Positions 7,659 to 16,900 of a stretch of 64,000 nucleotides of DNA are shown piece by piece; position 1 is the first letter of the stretch, and every line of letters begins with the position of its first letter. This stretch comes from Nocardia sp. NBC_01503 (lineage in GTDB: Bacteria > Actinomycetota > Actinomycetes > Mycobacteriales > Mycobacteriaceae). The translations under genes were made by a program, and so were the position numbers. Where the stretch lies: NCBI RefSeq assembly GCF_036327755.1, contig NZ_CP109596.1, positions 7,130,001 through 7,194,000 on the forward strand, given 5' to 3'. Under the pieces are notes generated by a model. It did no database searches. It saw only the letters and a program-made list of their open reading frames with translations, and had not been told where the DNA came from.

Positions 7659-8603
7659 ATGGACACCAATCGATCCTGGGACACCATCACCTCCGCCCTG
7701 AACCGGGTCTCCGGACCGGGCAGGCGCGGCGGCGATTGGACCACCTACCTCTGCCCCGTCCACGAATCCGACGGCCGTCACCACCACCCGTCGCTCGGTG
7801 TGGTCTACAACCGTTCGCGCGGGCGCACCGTGGTGCGATGCTTCGCGGGCTGCTCCGATGCCGATGTGCTGAACCGTCTCGGCCTGCGCGTCCGCGATCT
7901 CTTCGACAATCCACAGACCCCGCACCCCGCCCGACGCCAATCCCGTTCTCCCGAACCGGCATTGGCCGATCGAGCACTACAGGTCGCGGGCCTGCCCCTA
8001 GAGGTTCACAGGCGCGACCTGGGCCCGCGCCTGGCCCGCCCGCAGCGCAGGGCCACCTATATATACCGGTGGCCGAATGGCCGCCCGGCCGGTTGCGTCA
8101 TCCGCGTTCACACCGCCCACCTACACGGATACGCGAAATCCTTCCGGCAGCAGCGCCGCACCGAGAACCGTTGGGAACCAGGCGGTTTCGCCCACATCCC
8201 ATTCCATCTCCCCGAACTGCTCGACGCCGTCCGCACCGGCCAGGACATCTTCGTCTGCGAGGGCGAAGCGGACGTATTGACCGCCACCCGCGCGGGCCTG
8301 ACCGCCACCTGCAATGCCGGTGGCGCACAAGGCTGGCACCCCGATCACGCCGCATGGCTCGCCGGTGCCCACCGAGTCTGGATCATCGCCGACCGCGACG
8401 CCCCCGGCTACCGCCACGCCGCCAAAGTCGCCCGATCACTCACCAACCTCGTCGACGAACTCCGCATAGTCCAAGCCCGCGACGGCAAGGACCTCACCGA
8501 CCACTGCAACGCGGGCCACCACATCCCCGACCTCGACCCGGTCCCCCTCCTGGACGCCCACTTCCGCACACTCCTATCCCCCGGTCGACAGACCGCCCTG
8601 TGA
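7659..8603 (+). CDS. zinc-finger / TOPRIM primase-like protein
   Basis: 314 residues from ATG 7659, which has GAGAGGA seven bases upstream. The N-terminal part resembles a CHC2-type primase zinc finger: CPVH near residue 32 and CFAGC near residue 62, flanking HHPSLGV and RTVVRC strands. The C-terminal part is a TOPRIM fold: FVCEGEADVLTATRAGL (catalytic Glu) and VWIIADRDAPGYRHA (the DxD motif as D-R-D). These features are typical of primases of phages, plasmids and integrated elements. There is no helicase domain and no helicase or integrase neighbour, so this is an orphan. Its TOPRIM could in principle be nucleolytic, but primase-like is the safest description. Confidence 0.78.
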   Translation: MDTNRSWDTITSALNRVSGPGRRGGDWTTYLCPVHESDGRHHHPSLGVVYNRSRGRTVVRCFAGCSDADVLNRLGLRVRDLFDNPQTPHPARRQSRSPEPALADRALQVAGLPLEVHRRDLGPRLARPQRRATYIYRWPNGRPAGCVIRVHTAHLHGYAKSFRQQRRTENRWEPGGFAHIPFHLPELLDAVRTGQDIFVCEGEADVLTATRAGLTATCNAGGAQGWHPDHAAWLAGAHRVWIIADRDAPGYRHAAKVARSLTNLVDELRIVQARDGKDLTDHCNAGHHIPDLDPVPLLDAHFRTLLSPGRQTAL

Positions 8604-8972
8604 CTACGGATGGGTGGTGGAATCCAGTTGGGCCACCAGGTTTTTGGGGGCGATCAGGCGGTAGGCGTCTTCCACTATCTCGGCGATTTCGGACCAGTCG
8701 ACGGGGACGTCGAGGTAGACACCGAGCCAGCCGCGGTGACCCACATAGGGCGGGCGGAAGTAACGGACCGGGTAGGCGGTGACCAACTCCTCCTGGACGC
8801 CGGGCGGGGCCGCGCACCAGAAGCCGAGGCGGTCGTCATGGTGGTGGTCGGCGAACATGACGAAGGTCTTCTTACCGCGCACGAACCAGGTCGGTTCGCC
8901 GTGGCTGAGGCGTTCGGTGACCTCGGGCAGGGCGGTACACAGGGCACGCAGGGATTCGACGGGTTCACCCAT
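8604..8972 (-). CDS. MmcQ/YjbR family protein
   Basis: 122 residues, full length for this small DNA-binding-fold family. Visible landmarks are the N-terminal LRALCTALPEVTERLSHGEPTWFVRGKKTFVMF region, typical of YjbR-like proteins, the central YFRPPYVGHRGWLGVYL motif, and the C-terminal IVEDAYRLIAPKNLV helix. The family fold resembles DNA-binding CyaY-like domains, but no biochemical role is established. The gene is convergent with the TOPRIM gene and their stop codons abut, leaving no room for a terminator. Confidence 0.88.
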   Translation of the reverse strand: MGEPVESLRALCTALPEVTERLSHGEPTWFVRGKKTFVMFADHHHDDRLGFWCAAPPGVQEELVTAYPVRYFRPPYVGHRGWLGVYLDVPVDWSEIAEIVEDAYRLIAPKNLVAQLDSTTHP

Positions 8973-9024
8973 GCCCGAAGGCTAATCGGTCAGCTCGGGC
9001 GCGGACTTGTACGAATGGGAAGCG

Positions 9025-9696
9025 TTATGAAACGGGGTCGCGGCTTGCCGCGGTGGGGTCGGCCAGGGCCCGCTGATATCGGCCGATCAAGGTAAGCAGG
9101 GCCGCGGCCAACTCCGGGGACTCGACGATCTCGAAGTCGGCGTCGAGCATGCCCAGGTAGCGGGCGAGTTGTTGCGGGTCGTCCGAACCGGGTTCGAAGG
9201 CGCAGCGGTTCTCCCCCAATGATTCGACATCGACCTGGATCGGAAGACGTTGCCGCACATGCGATGCCGGCGCGTGCACGATCACTCGGGCCCGGAATCG
9301 CCAAACAGACTCGCCCACAGCGCGTTCCACGCGGGTGGCGATATCCGCGTCGGGCGGCATGGCGCGCGGGGTGAAGCGCGAGCCGGCGGGGGTGCGCGGG
9401 TGGATCCGGTCGACTCGGAAGGTGCGCCAATCGTCGCGTCCCAGATCCCATGCCAACAGGTACCAGCGTTGCCGCAGGCTGACCAGGCGATACGGTTCGA
9501 TTTCGCGGCGGGTAGCCGCACCACCGTTCGATTCGTAGTCCAAGCGCAGGCGTTCACGATCGCGGCAGGCGGTGGCGATGACGGTGAGGACGTCGGGATC
9601 GACCAGTGGGCCGCGCGCGGGCACGGGCAGTGTGTGCTGAAAGGCGCTGACTCGATGTCGTAGCCGTGACGGCAGGATCTGCTGCAATGGTGACAC
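9025..9696 (-). CDS. WYL/WCX-domain protein lacking its N-terminal HTH (truncated YafY-type regulator)
   Basis: 223 residues. YafY-type regulators are normally about 320 residues: a winged HTH, a linker, then WYL and WCX ligand-sensing domains. Here the protein starts in the linker (ILPSRLRHRVSAF), continues through WYL (IEPYRLVSLRQRWYLLAWDL) and ends with WCX (ARYLGMLDADFEIVESPEL). Upstream in frame a TGA occurs eight codons before the GTG, and no HTH is found in any minus-strand frame of the next 300 bases. The DNA-binding part has therefore been lost rather than frameshifted. It may be a pseudogene or a stand-alone ligand sensor; the GTG start has no good ribosome site, favouring decay. 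Confidence 0.75.
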   Translation of the reverse strand: MSPLQQILPSRLRHRVSAFQHTLPVPARGPLVDPDVLTVIATACRDRERLRLDYESNGGAATRREIEPYRLVSLRQRWYLLAWDLGRDDWRTFRVDRIHPRTPAGSRFTPRAMPPDADIATRVERAVGESVWRFRARVIVHAPASHVRQRLPIQVDVESLGENRCAFEPGSDDPQQLARYLGMLDADFEIVESPELAAALLTLIGRYQRALADPTAASRDPVS

Positions 9697-9836
9697 GCCA
9701 CCGGGCGCGGGCCGGCCTCACCCGGTCCCGCGCCCGGATCTGCATTACGCTGTTTTCATCGCGCCCCGGCATTGCCGCCGCGGCCTTTTCGCACTCCCCG
9801 CCCCGCCACTCGGATGGATGCCCCGGAGGTTTGCCG

Positions 9837-10643
9837 ATGATGAACCAGCTCGCCGATCCACCACCGGTCCTCCCGGTGCTTTCCGACCATCCCATGCTCC
9901 GCCCGCTGGCCCCCGTCCCTGATTCGGGCCACATCTTCGATTTTCCCGGCCGTCTGGGCACCGTCGATATGGATGAGAACGAGGGCCTGCGCGTCGACGG
10001 CATCGCCCGCCACATCCAAGAGGCGGGTGTCGATCACCTGGTGCACTGCGGAGCCCTGGAATCCCACCCGCACTGGATAGTCCGCCGCACCGTCATCGAC
10101 GTGATCCGCCCCATCACCTGGCCCGCGAAGCTCCGCACCCGCCGCTGGTGCTCGGGCATCTCCCCCCGCTGGTGCACCATGCGCGTCCGCATCGACTCCG
10201 ACTCCGGCGGCCGCATAGAAACCGAAGGCTTCTGGATCCACATGAACAAGGAGACGATGAGCCCGTCCAGAGTGGACGACAAGTTCTTCGAATTGATGTG
10301 CACCACAACCTCGGAACAACGCCTCCGCTGGCAACAATGGCTCACCGCACCCCTGCCCCCGGTAGCGCCCGCACTATTCCCCCTGCGCCGCACCGATATC
10401 GACCACTTCCAGCACGTAACCAATACCGCCTACTGGCACGCGGTACACGAATTCACCACGGAAGCCACCGATCTCACCGCCTCCCCGCACCGCTTCATCC
10501 TCGAGTACAACAAACCCATCCGCCACGGCGAACCCCTCACCATCCACACCCACCGCACCCCCGAAGCCCAAACCCTCTGGTTCACCATCGACGGTGACGT
10601 CCGCGCGGTAGCCCAACTCCGCTCCCTCCCGAACGTTCCCTGA
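9837..10643 (+). CDS. acyl-ACP thioesterase family protein (double hotdog)
   Basis: 268 residues from ATG 9837, preceded by a GGAGG ribosome site at seven bases. Two hotdog domains are visible. The first covers about residues 35-165 (GTVDMDENEGLRVDGIARHIQEAG, with the central-helix residues). The second starts near residue 185 with FPLRRTDIDHFQHVTNTAYW, the D-x-D-x-x-x-H-V-x-N-x-x-Y signature. Such proteins hydrolyse acyl-ACP to free fatty acid, or release acyl chains from carrier proteins. Chain-length preference cannot be read. It diverges from the truncated WYL gene. Confidence 0.8.
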   Translation: MMNQLADPPPVLPVLSDHPMLRPLAPVPDSGHIFDFPGRLGTVDMDENEGLRVDGIARHIQEAGVDHLVHCGALESHPHWIVRRTVIDVIRPITWPAKLRTRRWCSGISPRWCTMRVRIDSDSGGRIETEGFWIHMNKETMSPSRVDDKFFELMCTTTSEQRLRWQQWLTAPLPPVAPALFPLRRTDIDHFQHVTNTAYWHAVHEFTTEATDLTASPHRFILEYNKPIRHGEPLTIHTHRTPEAQTLWFTIDGDVRAVAQLRSLPNVP

Positions 10644-10734
10644 CCACGCGTGTCGGTGCGGTGGGCGAACGGCGCAGCGGTGGCGCCGATGCACCCGGTC
10701 AGCGCGTTCGCCGTGCGGAACCTAGGGTGTGGGC

Positions 10735-11412
10735 ATGAGGATTCGACCCTGGCGGCGGGTGTATCTGGCGGCCGAGTACGGAGCGCTCTTCTTCGGTGGG
10801 ACAACCGTTTACAACGCGTTTCTGCGTGGGAAGTCGCCGATTCCGGCGCTGCTCGCGCTGGGGGCGGGTGCAACCCTCTATCTGCGGCGGTCCGCCGATT
10901 TCGACCGGGCCGCACTGTGGCGCACGGAAGCGCTGCGCGGTCAGGGCCGGTCGATGGCGACCTTGGCCGGGGCCAGCGCGCTCGCGCTCACCGCGGCGGT
11001 CGCGGTGCGGCGGCGGGAGGATCTGTTCGATCTGCCGCGCCGCAACCCGGGGATCTGGTTGGCGGTGCTGGTGCTGTATCCGGCGCTCAGCGTATACCCG
11101 CAGGAGTTGATCTTCCGGTCATTCCTGTTCCACAGGTACGCACCGGTTTTCGGCACGGGGCCGGGCATTGTGGCCGCCAGTGCGGCGGCCTTCGGATACG
11201 TGCATATCGTCTTCGGCAGCTGGTTCTCGGTCGCCGCCAGCGGGGTGGGCGGGTGGATTTTCGCCACCCGCTACCTGCGGAGCCAGTCCCTGTTCACCGC
11301 GTCGGTCGAGCATTCGGTGTACGGAATCCTCATCTTCACGGTCGGATTGGGCCGCTACTTCTATCACGGGGCCGTACCCCCGGCACACGCTCAGCTCAAC
11401 GGGCGAGGATGA
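10735..11412 (+). CDS. CPBP-family intramembrane metalloprotease
   Basis: 225 residues with several hydrophobic segments. The three CPBP (Rce1/Abi) motifs are present: QELIFRSFLFHRY (normally E-E-x-x-x-R; here the first Glu is Gln), FGYVHIVFG carrying the second catalytic His, and the third-motif His in EHSVYGILIF. These proteases act inside membranes; bacterial members are linked to peptide maturation, immunity to bacteriocins or protein quality control. ATG 10735 is taken; an in-frame GTG lies two codons upstream. Its 3' end overlaps the convergent HAD gene by 17 bp. Confidence 0.75.
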   Translation: MRIRPWRRVYLAAEYGALFFGGTTVYNAFLRGKSPIPALLALGAGATLYLRRSADFDRAALWRTEALRGQGRSMATLAGASALALTAAVAVRRREDLFDLPRRNPGIWLAVLVLYPALSVYPQELIFRSFLFHRYAPVFGTGPGIVAASAAAFGYVHIVFGSWFSVAASGVGGWIFATRYLRSQSLFTASVEHSVYGILIFTVGLGRYFYHGAVPPAHAQLNGRG

Positions 11413-12082
11413 GACCGAGCAATTCATCGTGGGTCAGACCGACCAGCGATTCCCGGAAGGTGCGGCCCGGAGCCTCGGGAACCGCTATCTCACAGGGGAT
11501 TACCAGGACATTGCAGCCCGCCAGGGCGGCGGCCTCGGCACCGGTGGGCGAATCCTCGATGGCCACGGTATGTTCCGGCGCGACACCCAGCAGCTCGGCG
11601 GCGCGCAGGTAGACATCCGGTGCGGGCTTGCCCTGCGGCACTTCGTCGGCGCAGACGGTGGCACCGAAGTGGTGCCTACCCAGGGTGTCCAGTCCGTACT
11701 CGGTCAGCGACCGCTTGGTATTGGTGACCAGCGCCATCGGGATACCCGCCGTATGCAGGGTGGACAGCACATCCTGCGCGCCCGGCCGCCACGGCACCGG
11801 ATCCTGGAACAGTTCGATGATGCGCCGCTCGATCCACTCCCCCGCGTCGTCCAATGCCGTGGGAGTGGGATCGATCCCGAGCCCGGTGAACATGATGTGC
11901 ATGGCATTCGGCCCCGAGGCGCCGATGAGCGCATGCCGCATCGCATCGTCCATCTCATGCCCCAACTCGCCCGCGAGTTCGCGCACCGCGATATCCCAGA
12001 GCTTCTCCGAGTCGAGCAGGGTCCCGTCCATATCCCACAACACCGCGTCCAACCGCGTCACCGGAACCACCACTCCTGTCAT
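11396..12082 (-). CDS. HAD-family phosphatase, beta-phosphoglucomutase-like subfamily
   Basis: 228 residues with all four HAD motifs: I, WDMDGTLLDSE (nucleophile and acid Asp); II, VTNTK; III, the Lys in GKPAPDVY; IV, AIEDSPTGAEAA. A helical C1 cap lies between motifs I and II. Such enzymes dephosphorylate small sugar or nucleotide phosphates; the substrate is not evident. It is downstream of the kinase gene on the same strand, after about 80 bp. Confidence 0.88.
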   Translation of the reverse strand: MTGVVVPVTRLDAVLWDMDGTLLDSEKLWDIAVRELAGELGHEMDDAMRHALIGASGPNAMHIMFTGLGIDPTPTALDDAGEWIERRIIELFQDPVPWRPGAQDVLSTLHTAGIPMALVTNTKRSLTEYGLDTLGRHHFGATVCADEVPQGKPAPDVYLRAAELLGVAPEHTVAIEDSPTGAEAAALAGCNVLVIPCEIAVPEAPGRTFRESLVGLTHDELLGLILAR

Positions 12083-12165
12083 CCACTCCCACTGGCGCTC
12101 GCGAAGGCGAGGCGCTGTTCAGGGTATCGGGCCGCCCCGAGGTGACTGCGAGGCGGCGCGATCGA

Positions 12166-13875
12166 TTACAGCCCGGAGGCCGCGATCACCATTCGGCCGC
12201 TGGAGGAATCCACCTGAATCCACCGGCTCTCGCTGTTGACCTGCCCGTTCTTCATCCGGTACGTCAGATTCACCACGGCCCGGTTGTCACCGGTCGGGGT
12301 AACCCCGCCGACGCTGACCGAGGAGATACTCCCCCAGAACTGCGAGTACGAACCGAACCCGCCGGTCTGCGCCTGATAGCTCGGCGAGAGCATGCCCCAC
12401 GCACCACTGACATTGCCCGGCAGCATCCCGTAGTAACCCTGGATGAACGAGGTCACCGAGGCCGCCGAGGGCGGACCCGCCGGCGTCGTGGTCGGCGGCG
12501 CCGTCGTGGTCGTACTCGGCTTGGCGGACGTGGTCGGCGCCGGGGTCGTGGTCGGCGCCGGAGTCGTGCTGGGCGGCTGTGTGACCGGCGCCGCGCTCTG
12601 ACTCGGCGCGGTGGTATCGCCCGCACCGCTGTCGGCCGGTCCGACGGCCTGTGAGGTCGCCGGACCCGGCCCCGGATTCACCGGTGCCGCAACCGAAGTC
12701 GTCCCATTGGCGTTGGGAGTCTCGCTACCCGAATTCCGGCTCACCGCGTACGCCACCACCGCGGCGATCAACAGCGCGGCGACCACACCCACGGCCACCA
12801 GCCCGAGCTGCCGCCGATTCCCGTCCCCGCCACCGAGTTTGGCCGAGAATCCAGACCCCGGCGGTACCGGCGTCCCCGGAATGGTGTTGCGAGCCGAAGG
12901 CTCGGCCATATCGATATGCACGGTCTCATCGGCGGAGTTCCCCGTCGACTGCCCGGTCCGCGAGGTGGAGAGCACCGTGGTGGGCGCCGAACCGTCCACG
13001 GCAGCACCACTTTTCACCGCTGGCAATACCTTGGTCGCCTGAATCGGCGCGGTCACCCGGCCGTCCGCGACCTCCTGGAGTCGTTCGGCCGCCTGCTCCA
13101 TGGTCGGGCGATCCTGCGCCTCGGCGGCCAGCAGCTCCATCAGCACCGGCCCGAGCGCGGCGGCATGCCGGGGCTCGGGCACCTGCGCCCGCGCCACCGA
13201 ATGCAGTACGGCGAGCGGATTATCGCCCTCACCGAACGGCGGCATTCCCTCCACTGCCGCGTAAAGCGTTGAACCCAAAGCGAATACATCCGACGGCGGC
13301 TCCGGATTCTCCCCGCGCGCCACCTCCGGCGACAGATACGCGGGCGTCCCGGCGAGGAATCCGGTGGAGGTCACCGTCACATCACCGATGGCACGCGAGA
13401 TGCCGAAGTCGGTGATCTTCACCGTCCCGTCATCGGCCACCAGGATATTGGCGGGCTTCACATCCCGGTGCACGATTCCGGCCTTGTGCGCGGCCGCCAG
13501 CGCCGCCGCCACCTTGGCCCCGATCCGCGCCACCTCGGTGGGTGCGAGATTGCCCTTCTCCCGCATGAGCGCCGCCAGCGAGACGGCGTCGACGTACTCC
13601 ATGACCAGCCAGGGCTGGCCGTCCTCCTCCGCCACGTCGAAGACTGTGACCGCGTTGGGATGGTGCAGCCGTGCCGCGATACGACCCTCCCGCATCGCGC
13701 GCATCTTGGCCTCGATCGCCTGCGACCGGGTGAGCCCCGGTCCCAACAGCAACTGCTTGACCGCGACGGTGCGCCGCAGTCGAACATCGGTCGCGCGCCA
13801 CACGACCCCCATCGCACCGGTGCCGATCGGATCCGTTAGTCGGTACCGCCCCGTAATCAGCCGGTCTGATGTCAT
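12166..13875 (-). CDS. membrane-anchored serine/threonine protein kinase (Pkn family)
   Basis: 569 residues from ATG 13875, with AGGAGG upstream. The kinase domain occupies about residues 8-265: glycine loop GTGAMGVVWRA, invariant Lys in VAVKQLL, catalytic loop HRDVKPANIL, DFGIS, and GTPAYLSPE. One transmembrane segment (LGLVAVGVVAALLIAAVVAYAV) lies near residue 385, followed by a Pro/Thr-rich spacer with repeated TTTPAP-like units and an exported C-terminal domain of about 100 residues ending in WIQVDSSSGRMVIAASGL. This is the PknB-like layout with a different sensor domain. It follows metH by 85 bp on the same strand. The ligand of the outer domain is unknown. Confidence 0.93.
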   Translation of the reverse strand: MTSDRLITGRYRLTDPIGTGAMGVVWRATDVRLRRTVAVKQLLLGPGLTRSQAIEAKMRAMREGRIAARLHHPNAVTVFDVAEEDGQPWLVMEYVDAVSLAALMREKGNLAPTEVARIGAKVAAALAAAHKAGIVHRDVKPANILVADDGTVKITDFGISRAIGDVTVTSTGFLAGTPAYLSPEVARGENPEPPSDVFALGSTLYAAVEGMPPFGEGDNPLAVLHSVARAQVPEPRHAAALGPVLMELLAAEAQDRPTMEQAAERLQEVADGRVTAPIQATKVLPAVKSGAAVDGSAPTTVLSTSRTGQSTGNSADETVHIDMAEPSARNTIPGTPVPPGSGFSAKLGGGDGNRRQLGLVAVGVVAALLIAAVVAYAVSRNSGSETPNANGTTSVAAPVNPGPGPATSQAVGPADSGAGDTTAPSQSAAPVTQPPSTTPAPTTTPAPTTSAKPSTTTTAPPTTTPAGPPSAASVTSFIQGYYGMLPGNVSGAWGMLSPSYQAQTGGFGSYSQFWGSISSVSVGGVTPTGDNRAVVNLTYRMKNGQVNSESRWIQVDSSSGRMVIAASGL

Positions 13876-13960
13876 GTGGTTGTGCCCCTCCTGCTGGCTT
13901 GTCGCACCGAGCCACCCTGCAACATTGCGCGACAAGCCCGACTGAACCCTTGTGCGAATC

Positions 13961-16900
13961 TTAGGCGTTGAAGTACTTCGCCTCCGGGTGCAGCAGTACG
14001 AACGCATCCGTCGACTGCTCCGGATGCAATTGCAACTCCTCCGACAGCTCTACTCCGATCCGGCCCGCGTCCAGCAGGTCAACGAGTTTCGCTCGGTCTT
14101 CCAGGTTGGGGCAGGCACCGTATCCGAACGAGTACCGAGCGCCACGGTAGCCGAGATTGAAGTACTCGAGCACATCGGTCGGGTCGTCATCGGCGACGGA
14201 ATGTCCTTCCAGTACGAGCTCTTCCCGGATGCGGCGATGCCAGAACTCGGCGAGGGCCTCGGTGAGCTGGACGCCGATACCGTGAACTTCGAGGTAATCA
14301 CGGTAATTGTCCTGGGCGAACAGCACATTCGCGAAGTCGGCGATGGGCTGGCCCATGGTGACCAGCTGGAACGGCAGCACATCGACCTGACCGGTCTGTA
14401 CGGCCAACTCCCGTGAACGGATGAAGTCGGCGATGTTCAGGAACCGGTCCCGCTGCTGACGCGGGAAGGTGAACCGATACCGTTCGGGCGCATCGGGTTT
14501 CGGCTCGGTGAGAACAATCACATCATCGCCCTCGGAGACGGCCGGGAAGTACCCGTACACCACCGCGGCATGCTGGAGCACACCCTCGGCGATCAAACGA
14601 TCGAGCCAATACCGCAGGCGCGGACGGCCTTCGGTCTCCACCAGCTCCTCATAGGAGGGTCCGTCGCCGCCGCGCTGACCGCGAAGCCCCCACTGCCCCA
14701 GGAACAGCGCGCGCTCGTCCAGCAGACCCGAGTACTCGCCGACGGACAGGCCCTTCACGATCCGGGTGCCCCAGAACGGCGGAGTCGGCACCGCCAGGTC
14801 CGCGGCGACGTCCGAGCGCGCGGGCACCTCGACCGGCACCTCGTTGGCCTTGCGCTCGGCGGCGATGCGCTTGGACCGTTCGTGCCGGGCTTTGCGTTCG
14901 GCGACCTTGGCCGCCTCCGCCAGGGCCTCGGGACTGTCGGGATCTGGTCCGCCGCCACGCTTGCGGGTCATGATCTGATCCATCAGGTTCAGACCTTCGA
15001 AGGCGTCGCGGGCGTAGTGCACATCGCCCTCGTAGACCTCGGTGAGATCGTTCTCGACATAGCCGCGGGTGAGCGCGGCACCGCCCAGGAGCACCGGGAA
15101 CTGTTGCGCGACACCGCGCGCGTTCATCTCCGCGAGGTTCTCCTTCATGACCACCGTCGACTTGACCAGCAGCCCGGACATGCCGACCACATCGGCCTTC
15201 TTGTCCACCGCGGCATCCAGAATCGCCGAAATCGGCTGCTTGATACCGAGATTCACGACCTCGTAGCCGTTGTTGGACAGGATGATGTCGACCAGGTTCT
15301 TGCCGATATCGTGCACGTCGCCCTTGACGGTGGCCAGCACGATGCGACCCTTACCGGAGTCGTCGGTGGCCTCCATATGCGGTTCCAGGTGCGCCACAGC
15401 GGTTTTCATCACCTCGGCGGACTGCAGCACGAACGGCAGCTGCATCTGACCCGAACCGAACAGCTCACCGACGGTCTTCATCCCCGAGAGCAGCGTCTCG
15501 TTGATGATCGCAAGCGGCGGAACCTCTTTCATGGCCTCGTCGAGGTCCGCTTCCAGGCCGTTGCGCTCACCGTCGACGATGCGGCGGGCCAGGCGCTCGA
15601 ACAGCGGCAGCTGCGCCAACTCCTCGGCGCGCGAGGCCTTGGACGAGGCCGTCGATACGCCCTCGAACATGGCCATCAGCTCTTGCAGCGGGTCGTAATC
15701 CTCGGTCCGGCGGTCGTACACCAGATCCAGGGCCACCTTGCGCTGGTCCTCGGGAATCCGCGCCATGGGCAGGATCTTGGAGGCGTGCACGATCGCCGAA
15801 TCCAGTCCGGCCTCGACACATTCGTGCATGAACACCGAGTTCAGCACCTGGCGCGCGGCCGGGTTCAAACCGAAGGAGATATTCGAAAGACCCAGCGTGG
15901 TCTGCACATTCGGGTGCTTGGACTTCAAAAGCCGGATGGCCTCGATGGTTTCGACGCCGTCCTTGCGCGACTCCTCCTGGCCGGTGCCCAGGGTGAAGGT
16001 CAGCGTATCGATGATGATGTCGGACTCGGCCAGCCCCCAATTGGTGGTGATGTCCTCGATGAGGCGTTCGGCGATGGCGACCTTGGTCGCGGCGGTGCGC
16101 GCCTGGCCCTCCTCGTCGATGGTCAAAGCCACCACGGCCGCACCGTGTTCGGCGACCAGCGCCATGGTCTGCTGGAAGCGCGACTCGGGCCCGGCGCCGT
16201 CCTCATAGTTCACCGAGTTGATCGCGCAACGCCCGCCCAGCTGCTCCAAACCCGCACGCAGCACCGGCAATTCGGTGGAGTCGAGCATGATCGGCAGCGT
16301 CGAGGCCGTGGCCAGGCGCGAGGCCAACTCGGTCATATCGACCGCGCCGTCGCGACCCACGTAGTCCACGCACAAATCCAGCATGTGCGCGCCGTCGCGA
16401 ATCTGATCCTTGGCGATATCGAGGCACTTCTGCCAATCCTGCGCCAGCATGGCATCACGGAATGCCTTGGAGCCGTTGGCATTGGTGCGCTCACCGATCA
16501 TCAGCACCGAGGAGTCCTGTTCGAACGGCACCTGGCTGTAGATCGAGGACACCGAGGGTTCGTGCACGGGCTCACGCACCGCGGGCGTCGTGGTGCGCAC
16601 CGCTTCGGCGACCTGTCGAATGTGCTCCGGTGTCGTACCGCAGCAGCCGCCGACCAGCGCCAGACCGAACTCGGAGACGAAGCCGCTCAACGCGATCGCG
16701 AGCTCTTCGGGCGTGAGCGGGTACTCCGCGCCATGCGCGCCGAGCACCGGCAGACCGGCGTTGGGCATGACCGAGACCGGCAGGTTGGCGTGCTTGGACA
16801 GATGGCGCAGATGCTCGCTCATCTCGTCCGGGCCGGTGGCGCAGTTCAATCCGATCATGTCGATGCCCAGGTTCTCCAGCGCGGTCAGCGCCGCACCGAT

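Noticed and set aside
7659..8603. The TOPRIM protein as the missing Wadjet JetD nuclease.
   Set aside because: It has a primase-like zinc finger, lacks the DUF3323/DUF2399 layout, and lies about 19 kb away among unrelated genes.
12480..12600. Repeated Thr/Pro codons (TTTPAP units) as a mobile or minisatellite repeat.
   Set aside because: They encode the low-complexity linker of the Ser/Thr kinase, common in this protein family.
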